From positions 59,035,087-59,099,086 of the forward strand of contig CM076849.1 in the NCBI GenBank assembly GCA_039519185.1: a DNA stretch of 64,000 nucleotides, given 5' to 3'. Position 1 is the first letter of the stretch; each line of letters starts with the position of its first letter. A program made the translations under genes and the position numbers. Shown in pieces: positions 1-10,735 of the stretch. The stretch is from Astragalus membranaceus. Lineage: Eukaryota; Streptophyta; Magnoliopsida; Fabales; Fabaceae. Under the pieces are notes generated by a model, which had not been told where the DNA came from, did no database searches, and saw only the letters and a program-made list of their open reading frames with translations.

Positions 1-3000
1 CAGTTGATCTTGAGAGTCAAATGAAGGCAGATCTTTTTCACGAAGGAGCGAAGCCAGTTGAGGAAAGATATTAGAAAGAGATGCTGGAATACGCCAGTGA
101 CCATTCTGAATGAAGTCACAAACACGGGCTTTTAGAGAGTTCTGACGATGTTCAGGGACATTTAGGAGATTTACCAGAGGGTCCGACATCCACGGATCTA
201 TCCAAAAGTTGATACAGTCACCTTTACCAATTTTCCATATGCAATTTTCATGGATATCGGATAAATGAGCACGCAAAGTACCCCACAGAGACGAACTGAT
301 ATGATAAGAGATCGTAGTCCTATTTCTGAAAACCCGAGATCTTAATAAGACAGCCCAACTGTTCTGGGAAATGCTGAGTTCCCAGCTAAGCTTAAGACAG
401 GCTGTCTTATTTGTGTCTTTAAGGGATCTAATCCCGAGACCCCCCTCCGATGTTGGACAACAAACCTTGTGCCACTCCACTGTAACCACTTTACGCTGAT
501 TGACGTCACCAGACCAAATGAAATTTCTGATCCAAGAATCGACCTTATTCAACAGCGAGGTAGGCCATTTGTATATCAGGAAGCTGTACACTAACATACT
601 TTGAACAACTGACTTGACAAGCTGCGCTCTTCCGGCAATAGAGAGGAGCGAAGCTTTCCAAGATGATAACTTGGCTTTAATCTTGTCAGCTATATGCATT
701 AAATAACCAGCTTTAGGCTTACCTTTGAAAATGGGGATGCCCAGGTAGGTGAACGGCAGCTGGCCAATAGAGAAGCCCAGAAGCTCGGCAATGTGACACT
801 GGCGTTGATTGGGAACAGCGCCCAAATGACCAGTAGATTTACTGGAGTTAACAATCTGACCAGAAGCCTCCCCATATTTGTTAAAGAAGTTGAGAAGACT
901 ATGAATATTTTCAGCGAAGCTCTGCAAAAAATCATGATATCATCCCCATAAAGGGTATGAGATGGAACCTGAGTGCCTCTAGGACCATTAATTAACTGGA
1001 GATCCCCATCATACACCAACTTGGAAATGCCTCTACTCAAAACCTCCTCAGCCAAGCAGAAAAGAAGGGGGGGAGAGGGGGTCCCCTTGACGCACACCCC
1101 GCTTGCAGCTAAAGTACCCAGAAGGCTTGCCATTGACTGAGATTGAAAGCTTTGCAGAACCTAAAAGAGCATTAATCCAATCACAGAATTTGCTATTAAA
1201 CCCAAAAGCCTTTAGGACTCTAAGAAGGAAATTCCAATCCAGAGTATCAAAAGCTTTCTTGACGTCAACCTTGAGCGCCATATTACCCCCAAAAGCCCTA
1301 TTATGAAGCATATTAATGGCTTCCGAGGTTAAGCAGATGCAGTCCGATATATTTCTACCGGGGATGAAGCCACGCTGCTGAGACGAAACAATACGGGGAG
1401 CAATTTTGGAAAGACGGTCAGCAAGAACCTTAGTAATAATCTTAAACTTGAAGTTCGCAAGGGCTATAGGCCGAAACTTCTCAATACTGTCAGCTCCGTT
1501 GACTTTAGGAATAAGGACAACCAAGTTAGAGTTGAAGTTCGGGAGCATCCAACCCTGCTTGAAGAACTGCTGGACTGCGTTCACCGTGTCCTCCGCAATG
1601 ATGTCCCAGAACTGCTGAAAAAAGAAAGCACCAAAGCCATCAGGCCCAGGGGCACCGTTAGAATTCATAGCAAATACGGCCTGCTTGATCTCTTCCCTAT
1701 TAGGAACGCTGGTGAGCATATTGTTCTCCTCACCTGTAACAAGATTAGGGATAATCTCCTCCACCATACCATTATCAAGACACTGGTTATTAGAGGCGAA
1801 AATATTCTCAAAATAATTAACAACATGAGATTCAATTTCATTCGGAGAAGTAAGAAGAACATCACCATGTTTTAGGGCAGTTATTTGCTTGGTAATATGT
1901 CTAATTCTGACCATCTGATGGAAAAATTTTGTGTTGCGGTCACCATGTGAGTGCCAGTTAAGCCTAGATTTTTCGAGCCAAAAATCCTCTTGGGAAGCTA
2001 AAGCTTGCTGCAGCTCAAGCTGATGGACCTTTTCCTGCTCCTCTAACAACTCTGAATATCCGTCATTATCAATCTGCGCTTGGACGTGATCTAGGGATGC
2101 GGTCGCCACCTGCACCCTCATATTAACGTCCCCAAAGACATCTTTATTCCAAGCCTTAAGCTTTAACTTAAGGTTTTTAAGCTTCTGATTGAGGACCACC
2201 ATAGGGCATCCAACCACATGAGATTGCCAAGCCTCCTTAATCACATTCAGGCAGTCAGGGTGACTCGCCCAAGTGCGAAGGAATTTAAAAGAAGAGGGAT
2301 GCGCCCCATCTGTAGTCTGAAGATCAAGCAATAAAGGGAAATGATCAGATTTAGATTTAGTAAGAGTATAGCAAGAGATACCTGTGTAAAAAGTGAAGCA
2401 GGCGTCATTACAAATTGCACGATCAAGCCTTTTCTCCGTGAAAGCCCGACCTTTACGACCATTAGACCAAGTGTACTGAACACCCCTAGTTGGCAAATGA
2501 ATCAAGTTATTCAAATTGGTCCAGTTTTGAAAGTCTTCACAGGCTGCTTTAGAGGGTGTTCCACTACCTCTATATTCATGGCTGCCCAGAACAGCATTCC
2601 AATCCCCAATAAAGCACCAAGGGATTTTATAAGTTTGCTGAAGAAGAGAAAGATCCTGCCAAAGAGATCTCCTGCCCAGATAATTACAAGAGGCATAGAT
2701 TGCAGAAATACCTACTGTGTCATTATTGACCTCCACTGTAAAAGAGACTTGTTGATCTGAGCAAGCGATAACAGTAGGATTGAAATTGTCCGTGCAGAGA
2801 CACCAAAGATTAGGTGGTAAATTATTCCTGTCATTAATAGCAAAGACTTTCATACCAAGACGAGACCAATACCTGCTCGGGAAATCATCAAGAGAACACC
2901 AAGGCTCAGAGATAAAAACGAAATCAGGCTTGTTAGATGAACAAAGCTTTTTAAGAGCTAATCTTGTAGGGGGATTAGCCAGGCCCCTTGTATTCCAATA

Positions 3001-3012
3001 TAAGCACTTCAT
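1..3012 (-). pseudogene. LINE ORF2 (endonuclease + reverse transcriptase), frameshifted
   Basis: ORF2 would nick target DNA and reverse-transcribe the LINE RNA. Reading from 3012 leftwards, the N-terminal 230 residues look like an exonuclease-endonuclease-phosphatase domain (WNTRGL, FIGDWNAV, RLDR, KSDHFPL). The reverse transcriptase follows (GAPGPDGF, FRPIALANF, KVDVKKAFDTLDW, GVRQGDPLSP). The frame is lost near 1064-1080 in a G/C homopolymer, just after GDPLSP. It resumes one frame over with the catalytic YGDD motif near 940-960. A second shift falls near 925. Downstream codons (TYLGIPIF, KLSSWKASLLSIAGRAQLVKS, WSGD) continue in another frame to position 1. The start ATG overlaps the ORF1 stop as ATGA. 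Confidence 0.9.
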
Positions 3013-4532
3013 TGAGCAAGACTGTGAGATCCTGCCCTAGAACGGGTTGTAACTGGGGTAACAACTTTCTTTTGGCGCTGTTTTTGTTTTTTCTTTTGAG
3101 ACTTGGTGCGAACTATTTCAAAATCGGATCCCTCATCATTCTGGGCATTATCTTTCTCCAAGTTATCATGCTCCTCAACAACATCAGCCCAAGGCTGCTT
3201 AAGGATGTTCAAATCATCAATCACAACTTGAGCTGCTTCTTGGTCGGCAACCACTTGGACTCTGTTTCTATCGACCTCAAAGGTTGCTTCCATTTGCGAG
3301 TCACCTGCTAAAATTTGATCAGGGGTCGTTATAGATGGAGCTCTACCACTTGGGGATCCTGTTTCAAAATGATTAGAAATAAATCCAAGCAGTGGATTAA
3401 TATCATCATGAGGGATATTGTTAGGGCCTCCAAACTGATTAGGGATAGTGATCTCTTCAATAGAAATGAGATCTCTGGGACGAGTCGAGTGATTATCTTT
3501 TCCCACACTCACAGTGGCTTCGATACCAGCTCCATTGTCCTTTTGGATATCTTTGCCTGCACCATTATCAATAGTGTTAGCAATAACAACAGTATCATTA
3601 GTTGTAGCCTTACCTTTGACCTGAGCTTCTTTCACTGCGTCAGTCACGTGCATGTCACGAACATTAATGTCATCAATTACATTTTTTCGCCTTGGCTCCC
3701 AAACTTGCCTATTGACTGGGGGCTGCACACGTGGCTCCTGTTTATGAGCCTGCTTACAATTGGAAAAATTGTGTCCAATAATATGACAATATGAGCAGAA
3801 CTGTGGCAACCTTTCATAAACAACTTCCACATAGAATGCGTAGCCTTCTCACTCAACCATAATACGCTCAGGAAGATCTCCATTCAGATCAATATCAACA
3901 AGCACTCTTGCAAAGTGGCCAAAAGTACGTTTCTTAGTAGCATCATCCAAAGCAATAGGACCCCCGATTGCACCGGCAATCTCAAAAAGAGTGATTGGAC
4001 GCCAATACTCACGCGCCAGTCCATGTATACGCACCCAGCATTGAACATTGGTGTTTCGGATCCTGTTTGGATCAAAGTCTGGCGTCCATGCAAATAGCCG
4101 TAGAAATCCCGGATGCAACGACCAAGACCCAATGGCTTGAAGGCTTCGCATCTCCTCAAACGATTGAAAACAAAATTCATAGTATCCCTTTCCCAAGGAG
4201 ACCATTTTCCAAGCGCCTATGGATTTCCATTCTTGCAAGAGTTTTGCTCTGAGATCATTAATTTTTAGAGGAGAATTTCCCTTAGACAGAGTAAGGCGGC
4301 CATGCAATACATTCTTGCATTCTTTGACACCTTCTTGATATTCAGTTTCGGTAATCTTAATAGTGACTGCATCGCCTTTGATGCAAGGCTTGGGCAGCTG
4401 ACTTGGAGGAATCACGCATGAGTTTGTGAGCGCAGCAGCAAAGGTTTTTGATGCGGATACTGGCTGAGGCTGAACCCGAGGCGCTATTGCCGGTGCCGTA
4501 TCGGCCGAGCATGGCCATGGATAGAAATCCAT
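3009..4532 (-). pseudogene. LINE ORF1 (DUF4283 + zinc knuckle), one nonsense codon
   Basis: ORF1 proteins of plant LINEs bind the element RNA. The first part (4532-3849, 227 codons) has a DUF4283-like segment with YYEFCFQSFEEM, a W-rich RLFAWTPDFDP stretch and WVRIHGL. It stops at a TGA at 3849-3851. The same frame then continues as EGYAFYVEVVYERLPQFC into a CCHC-type knuckle (CSYCHIIGHNFSNC near 3745-3800) and a polar Gln/Asn/Asp-rich tail ending at 3009. One C-to-T change (CGA to TGA) explains the break, so the two pieces are one gene. Function is inferred from family resemblance. Confidence 0.85.
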
Positions 4533-5095
4533 TAGCGCATCCTAGAACCAACCCCGCGAAAACCGAAACGCAGAACAGCAAACTCACACCGCAAGCAGAC
4601 CAGATATCACGATGAAAATATAAATTATGCCGCAATAGAAACGTAGCAATAGAGTACCAGATTTCACGAAAGAAATAAACTATGCACCGAACGATAATAA
4701 CCAAACCTTCACTTACCTTCGGCCTGAAACGTAGCCACGATCAATAGCAAACAATTACCATCTAGCGACCGACCCAGCAAGAAGATCACGTGGAGGATAT
4801 CACGAAACAAACCGCAAATGACAAAGAACCTTCATAAGCAATATCACAATTCTAGTAACCGACCCAGCAAATCATCCCAAACGTAGCAATAATATAACAC
4901 CGCAATAAAGCAGCAAGCAAGGATCGACCCAGCAAGAAGATCAAATCAAACCGCAAGGATCACAAGAAGATTAAAGCAAGGATCACAAGAGTCAGCAAGC
5001 AAGAAGATTAAAGCAAGGATCACAAGAGTCAGGATGCGAACAGGATCACGCAGCTAACCATCGCCCAAACCCAAGCATGAGTTTCTAATTTCGCC
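4533..5095 (-). repeat. LINE 5' leader with short imperfect repeats
   Basis: There is no coding sequence here. Variants of cgacccagcaagaagatca recur near 4768, 4860 and 4925. The unit aagattaaagcaaggatcac recurs twice around 4970-5020. Such subrepeats are common in LINE 5' untranslated regions, which hold the internal promoter, but promoter activity here is only inferred. Confidence 0.5.
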
Positions 5096-5259
5096 AAACC
5101 CCATTTTTTCTTGACAATTTGCGGGGGGTTTAAACCTCCTCAAATTGAAACAAAATTTTTAACTAATCCCACGGAGGATTCCTTTTTCGCTGATGAACGG
5201 AGGGGGTTTTTAAAACCTCCGCAAAAAAACCCCCGCTATTTGATCCGTTTTTTGTAGTG
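5096..5259 (-). mobile_element. CACTA (En/Spm-like) terminal and subterminal region
   Basis: Read on the - strand, the sequence starts with CACTACAAAAAA at 5259-5248, the canonical terminus of CACTA DNA transposons. Subterminal palindromic blocks of gcggaggttttaaaaacccc type follow at about 5110-5240. The three bases outside the end are tca (5260-5262), a plausible 3-bp target duplication. The matching opposite end is not in the window and should lie to the left, with the LINE nested inside the element. Confidence 0.65.
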
Positions 5260-5261
5260 TC

Positions 5262-5908
5262 AATTTATTAGCAAGATATATTTCTTCACCTACACGAAGA
5301 CATTTGAATAGAGTCAAGCATGTACTTCGTTACCTTAGAGGTACAATGGATATGGGTTTGTTTTATTCAAATGAATCAAAGGCAGATTTAACTGGTTTTG
5401 CAGATGCAGGTTATTTATCTGACCCTCATAATGGTAGATCACAAACAGGCTATCTGTTTACATGTGGTGATACAACCACCTCATGGTGGTCCGTAAAACA
5501 AACCATAACAGCCACATCATCCAACCATGCAGAAACTTTAGCACTACATGAGGCAAGTCGAGAATGCGTTTGGTTAAGGTCACTAATTCAACATATACAA
5601 GAAACCTGTGGTTTGTCTTCTGAGAAAATGATTGCAACAACTATATGTATGAAGATAACACTGCATGCATTGCTAAATTGAAAGAAGGGTATATTAAAGG
5701 AGATAGGACAAAACATATTTCACCAAAGTTCTTATTCACTCACTATCTTCAAAAGAGCGGTGCTATTAACATCCAACAAATTCGCTCCTATGAAAATTTA
5801 GCAGATCTTTTGACAAAGTCATTGCCAAGCAAAACTTTTGAACAGTTAACAAGGAAGATTGGTCTTCGTCGTCTTAGAGATTATTACATGCATGGGGAGG
5901 AGAAATAA
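5262..5908 (+). pseudogene. Ty1/copia pol C-terminus (RT end and RNase H), frameshifted
   Basis: The reading frame from 5262 gives NLLARY, SSPTRRHLN, KHVLRYLRGT, then the RNase H core with GFADAGYLSDP, SQTGYLF, STSNHAE-type and ECVWLRSLI motifs. This is the standard end of copia pol. The frame shifts at about 5630-5645. It continues as YEDNTACIAKL, KHISPKFLFTH and NLADLLTKSLP, ending at the stop at 5906-5908. The 5' part of the gene is cut by the CACTA end at 5259. It is not functional. Confidence 0.9.
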
Positions 5909-6099
5909 ATATGTTCTGCACTCTTTTTTCCTTCACCACGGTTTTGTCCCAATGAGTTTTCCTGGTAAGGTTTTTAACGAGGTAGCCCTCAAGCAAAAGA
6001 TGTTGTACTCTTTTTCCTTCACTGAGATTTTTTCCCATTGGGTTTTTTCTTAGTAAGGTTTTAATGAGGCATATCCTTAATAGACATCCAAAGGGGAGT
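5909..6099 (+). mobile_element. Copia 3' untranslated region with polypurine tract
   Basis: Between the pol stop and the LTR there are two similar blocks (about 5920-5984 and 6009-6070). Each reads ctcttttt-cc, then a (c)ccaatgagtttt or cccattgggtttt core, then aaggtttt-aa-gaggc. A purine stretch aaaggggag at 6091-6099 directly precedes the LTR and fits the polypurine primer for plus-strand synthesis. Confidence 0.7.
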
Positions 6100-6151
6100 A
6101 TTGTGAATAAAGTGGATGTCTAATGCAATTGTAACTCTTAAGCATTATTCC

Positions 6152-6206
<55 letters not shown>

Positions 6207-6369
6207 TCATTGTATATGTTAAATGCAAATCATATGTTACAATACTTGAGCCTATAAATATGACTCATATGACATTATAGAAAATACATTTGAAGAGTAC
6301 AATACAATAACTCTATTATTCTCTCATATTCTATTCTTGTACTTGCTCTATTTGAGCTTATTTATAACA
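6100..6369 (+). mobile_element. Copia 3' LTR
   Basis: A short LTR of about 270 bp starts right after the polypurine tract with tattgtgaataaag and ends with tttataaca, close to the TG...CA-type ends of copia elements. It includes a TATA-like cctataaatatg near 6250-6261 and an (ATT)n tract. The 5' LTR is outside the window, so the boundaries are not confirmed by a second copy. Confidence 0.7.
6152..6203. repeat. (ATT)n microsatellite in copia LTR
   Basis: About 17 uninterrupted ATT units lie inside the LTR, upstream of its TATA-like sequence. Confidence 0.95.
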
Positions 6370-6626
6370 AAATCAACTTTATAAATTCATTTATCACGAA
6401 CATAAATATCCTATCACTAAACTGAATATGTATTTGTCACGTCATTTCGGTTTCATCCAGTACAACATATATTCGAAAATGTTTAATCAATCCTCGTATT
6501 GATTATTGATTGATTATTGATATAAACATTTCCTAGCGATAAAAATTTAATATCACAAACCTTACATGTACTTAATTTAGTCTATAGGCAATACGTGTAA
6601 TCAATATGTGTTTACATGCATATCAA
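6370..6626. other. Unassigned A+T-rich spacer
   Basis: No gene or element is recognised. There is a short direct repeat around 6500-6520 (attgattgattattga). The spacer ends at the target duplication of the next LINE. Confidence 0.6.
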
Positions 6627-9200
6627 ACATACATAGTCCCAAACTATATTTTCTATTTTCAGATCTTTAACCCCAAACACCTCGCGGTTTCATATCTTAA
6701 GTTTATCCTTCAACATTTTCATTTTTTCCTTCAACACAAACCACGCTTTCCCTTTCACCTGAAAGGAATTCCAACATCCTTTGACAAAATCCATAAAATC
6801 CTCATGTTCTATCCGGCAATTGTTGAATGAGGTAGAAAGGTTGGCAACGGAAGGGGGGGAGTAGATGATGAACTAAGGAATAAGTTGACTGAGGAGTTTT
6901 GGAAGGAACTTCATGCAAAAGAGAGTTTACTTGCACAAAAATCGAGAGTAAGGTGGTTAGCGGAAGGTGATTCGAATAGTCGCTTTTTCCATGCGTGTAT
7001 CAAAGGTAACCGGAGAAGAACTCGGCTGTTGAAACTTATGGTGGATGGGGCGTGGTTAGAAGACGTGGGGGGGGTGAAAAGGGCCGTTAAAAATCATTTT
7101 GAAGACAAGTTCAAAGAAGAGGATAATAATAGGCCAACTCTTGATGGGGTGAGTTTTAATCAAATCTCTGGGGTGGATAATGAGCTGCTAATAGAACCGT
7201 TCTCATTGGAAGAGATAAAAAAGGTAGTATGGGAATGTGATGGGAACAAGAGCCCAGGGCCAGATGGGTTTAATTTTAAATTTATTAAGGAGTGTTGGGA
7301 TATTATTGGGACTGAAATTTTGAAGTTCTTTGAGGAATTCCACCGGTGTGCAAAGCTCCCGAAGGCGGTAAGTGCGTCCTTCCTTGCACTTATCCCAAAA
7401 AATAGTAATCCACAGAATCTGGGGGAGTATAGGCCTATTTCTCTTATAGGTTGTTTGTATAAGATGATTGCAAAGGTGTTAGCGGGAAGATTGAAAAGGG
7501 TATTGAAGGGGGTAATCTCAGATTGTCAAAGTGCTTTTCTTGTTGGCAGAAATATACTGGATGGTGTGGTAGTAGTTAATGAACTTATGGATCTGGCTAA
7601 GAGAAAGAAACAAAAGTGCGTGGTTATGAAAGCGGACTTTGAGAAGGCATATGATTCAGTGAGTTGGTCATACTTGGATTATATGTTGGGTAGAATGGGG
7701 TTTGGGGACAGGTGGAGAAAATGGATGCATGCATGTATCTCGTCTAATTCTATTTCTGTCTTAGTCAATGGTAGCCCAACAGACGAAATTGTGGCACAAA
7801 AAGGATTGAAATAAGGGGATCCACGTGCGCCGTTCTTATTTTTGATTGTAGCAGAGGGTCTGGCGGGATTGGTTAGGAAAGGCGTTGAATCAAACAATCT
7901 CAATGGATTTAGAATTAATAACACCTTATCAGTCGAGCTCTTGCAATTTGCTGATGACACAATCATGTTCTGTGATGGAGACGATAAGAGTATTTGGTGT
8001 TGGAAAGCAATATTACGAAGTTTTGAGTTGGCTTCGGGATTGAAGGTGAATTTTGCGAAAAGTAACATCTTTGGTTTGAATATTGAAGAAAGAACTATTG
8101 AGGGGATTTCTCAATTCTTAGCATGTAAGGTGGGCTCGGTTCCTTTCAAATTCTTGGGGGTGCCGGTAGGTGCAAATCCAAGAAGGTTGAGCACGTGGCA
8201 ACCAATAATAGATTCTATTAAAGCTAAGTTGAACAATTGGAAGAGCCGGCAATTATCTATAGGGGGTCGTGTTACGCTTATCAACGCGGTTCTTGCATCC
8301 ATTCCATTGTACTTATTCTCATTCTACAAAGCACCGAAGAAAGTAGTTGCAGAAATTACAAAATTACAAAGAAGGTTTCTTTGGGGGGGGGGGTGAAGAA
8401 GATCATAAGAAACTGGCTTGGGTGAAGTGGGAGACAATTTGCTTGCCTAAAGAAAAAGGGGGATTAGGAATTAAAAATCTTGAAGTATTTAATGTGGCCC
8501 TCTTAACCAAGTGGAGATGGAGAATTTTGGTTGAGGATGACAATATTATTTGGAAGAAAGTCTTGAAGGAAAGATACGATTTACGAGGTCGGTGGCCCGA
8601 CATGGATGAAAATAGAAGAGGGTGGGAGAAGAAATCGTTATGGTGGAGAAATTTATGTCTCCTTGGAGAGGATCTTAATTTGCAAAATGATTGGTTTAGT
8701 AACATGGTAAGATTAAAAGTTTGGTTGGCGGTAGTTTGGAATCTCTGGTTGGCGGTAGTTTGGAATCTCTGGTTGGCTCGAAATAAGGTAATATTCAAAG
8801 GAGAGGTGGCTTCGGTCCCTCTTATTTTGGCGGGAATAAAGGACACGGCATGGAGTTGGTTTAAGGCAAGGAGGGGAAGGAATTATAGGGTGACGTGGGC
8901 GGACTGGTTCAATTGCCCGATAGGCTGCCTTTCTTTGTTGTAATTCTATCATATACTGTTTTGAACTAAATAACTATATTTATTAGACGGGGGAGAAACA
9001 GTGGGTTAGGTTGTTTTATCCCATTGTTGTGTTAGTTTGTGGCACGAGGTACTCTTTTTCCTGCCTGAGTTTTTTTCCCAATGGGTTTTGGCTCAAGGAG
9101 GTTTTGATGAGGCCCTCCTCCTTTCCAGTGTATTGGGTGGGCACCCCTTGTGCTTCCTTTCAATGAATCATCGCTTATCTAAAAAAACATACATAGTCCC
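6627..9200 (+). mobile_element. 5'-truncated LINE with perfect 15-bp target duplication
   Basis: The 15-mer acatacatagtccca occurs at 6627-6641 and again at 9186-9200. The right copy directly follows a short A tail (9180-9185). This defines a complete target-primed insertion, element body 6642-9185. Recognisable LINE coding starts only near 6822; the 180 bp before it does not look like LINE ORF2. The 3' UTR (8944-9180) contains the ctctttttcc / cccaatgggtttt / gaggccctcc motif. Confidence 0.9.
6822..8943 (+). pseudogene. LINE reverse transcriptase, one stop, one frameshift, internal deletion
   Basis: The protein starts inside ORF2 and lacks the endonuclease. RT motifs appear in order: RWLAEGDSNSRFFH, SPGPDGFNFKFIKE, YRPISLIGCLYK, ADFEKAYDSVSW, then a TAA at 7812-7814 where GLRQGDP is expected (CAA to TAA). 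The frame continues with FADDTIMF at about 7949-7972 and KFLGVPVG. A G-homopolymer near 8385-8395 shifts the frame. After 8395 come KLAWVKWETICLPKEKGGLGIKNLE and a C-terminal tail to the TAA at 8941. The zinc-binding zf-RVT block is missing: the text jumps from NDWFSNMVRLKV to the W-rich segment before the LARNKVIFKGE motif. A 27-bp direct repeat lies at that scar (about 8718-8775). Confidence 0.92.
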
Positions 9201-9401
9201 ACATGTTGTCTGAGTTGATGTTACCTAATCTTTAATTACTCAAAGACTTTTGTGTCACTTTGAATTGTACATCCAACCTCAATTGTCAACCCCTATATTG
9301 ATTTAGACCATCCAACTATATATGAAGTATCCACTTTTGAGCCAACCTATCATCCCATCAAATAAAAATAAGGACAATAGAGGAATATAAGTAATGATGT
9401 T

Positions 9402-9613
9402 GGGAAAGGTTTGGACAGAAACTGTGTTGTTATTTGACTTTTAAGGCATTATTCTCATTAAAGTGCAGGTATATGTCCCATACATGAGCAGTACCTGAAA
9501 TATGAAAAGATGTAATAGTAATAGGGAATATGGTTTTGGTTTCCTATAAAAAAGGTGTACTTAAAAAGTGGCTTATGAGTTATGAGATCAGCCTGTCTAT
9601 CCAAACCTTTCCC
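9402..9613. mobile_element. Small inverted-repeat element (MITE candidate)
   Basis: The 18-mer gggaaaggtttggacaga at 9402-9419 is repeated inverted at 9596-9613 with one mismatch, enclosing 212 bp without coding capacity. The flanks (taatgatgt / agtgatggt) share a tgatg core, which could be a decayed target duplication. The family is unknown. Confidence 0.45.
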
Positions 9614-9721
9614 CAGTGATGGTTTTTCAAGGGTACATGAAACAAGACCTTATTAAATGTGTCACGCATTCATCAATGTTTAGAATCATATTATATTTAT
9701 ACTTTATGACAGGCTGATCTC

Positions 9722-9760
9722 ACTGGGCATCACTTATTGGAGCGGTATGGCATGACTGAA
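9722..9760 (+). pseudogene. Exon scrap of an acyl-CoA synthetase-like gene
   Basis: Thirteen codons read TGHHLLERYGMTE and are followed at once by a splice-donor-like gtaagt (9761). RYGMTE is the highly conserved AMP-binding family motif. The preceding TGH-LLE resembles plant malonyl-CoA synthetase (AAE13-type) proteins. Nothing else of the gene is visible nearby, so this is a captured or decayed fragment, possibly carried by the Helitron whose end lies at 10064. Confidence 0.55.
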
Positions 9761-10034
9761 GTAAGTTTTTAGTTTAAGTTCTTTGTCTTTTTAGATAATC
9801 AGTTTATTTTGAAGTGAATTTTTTTTAAATGAACCTTATGCTATTGTATCAATGTTGTTGCTATGTTGACGAAGTGGGTTTTTTTTCATTAAGAACTACT
9901 CGGGTAATTAAGTAAATTTCTATTACCATTAGTGCCTAGCACACTGTCCATATAAATTAATTCCTACTGCACATTACATATTGTACATCATTTGTTCCTA
10001 CCACACACTAGCACCGAATTAATCCCTACCACAT

Positions 10035-10064
10035 CCCATGCATCGCACGGGTGATTGTCCTAGT
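10035..10064 (+). mobile_element. Helitron 3' terminus
   Basis: A short hairpin (cccatgc, loop atc, gcacggg, 10035-10051) is followed after eight bases by CTAG at 10060-10063 and then T. Hairpin plus CTAG with insertion before T is the hallmark of Helitron 3' ends. The 5' TC end was not located, so the length is unknown; the element would extend left through the 9.2-10.0 kb segment. Confidence 0.65.
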
Positions 10065-10735
10065 ACTTCTAATATACATCAGTTTGCACGGGTGTCGGTC
10101 TGACTAGAATATTTGTCCACCCCTAAGCAGAACAGTAACAAAGGTTATTTTCAGGGGTGCATCATCCAAACACTTGGAAAATAAAGAGTTGAAGACAAAC
10201 GGGGAACTCAGAAGCTGACAAAAAGCCTTTTATTCCCTTGTAGCAACAAGAAAAGCCTATTATTCTCTTTTTTCCAATGGCAAATGAAAACAACTTAGGG
10301 TGGGTTTGGTTCTGCAGTGACGAGAATTAATTTGGCCAGAATTGATTTTGCATAATTGATTTTAGTTAAAAGCGAGTTAAGTGTGACGTGATTTTTGTTT
10401 GGATACATTACCGAAAAAGTGATTTTTACTAATATCTATTGTTTGGATAGATTAGATCAAAATTGCTTTTAGGTGTAAAATTACTAAAATAGGTATCAGC
10501 TTAAAATTACATCAAAAGCTCAAATATGATATAATAAATAACAAAAGTACTAAATAAGTGAAACAATACTAAATTTAAATATCTAACTAATGTTTATTAT
10601 TGTATTAAAATTGAAAACACAGAATTATAGGAACGTATAGTTGATGTCAACAAAAAATTTGAAAGGTAGAGTTTTTTTATTCAAAGAAGGCACAAAATTA
10701 TTCAAAAACATACTTCTGTTTTTTGGTCAATAGAG
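10065..10735. other. Unassigned A+T-rich spacer
   Basis: No gene is seen. A segment from about 10299 starts gggtgggtttggttctg and contains repeated tttgtttggata / attgtttggata phrases, as in many legume MITEs. I could not find a matching inverted end. Confidence 0.4.

Larger units (their letters stand above)
1..5095 (-). mobile_element. L1-type LINE, 3' end outside window
   Basis: A non-LTR retrotransposon reads right to left: a 5' leader (about 4533-5095), ORF1 (4532-3009) and ORF2 (3012 to beyond position 1). ORF1 has a DUF4283-like nucleic-acid-binding region and a CCHC knuckle. ORF2 has an AP-endonuclease followed by reverse transcriptase. The 3' end, poly(A) and any target duplication lie left of the window. 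It carries one nonsense codon in ORF1 and at least two frameshifts in ORF2, so it is dead but fairly young. The right limit is approximate and abuts a CACTA terminal region. Confidence 0.9.

Noticed and set aside
699..1133. Separate 144-codon gene
   Set aside because: It is the continuation of LINE ORF2 in another frame after a homopolymer frameshift; it carries the RT YGDD motif.
6606..6830. 74-codon ORF upstream of the + strand LINE
   Set aside because: It crosses the LINE target duplication and foreign 5' segment, has no family resemblance and low complexity.
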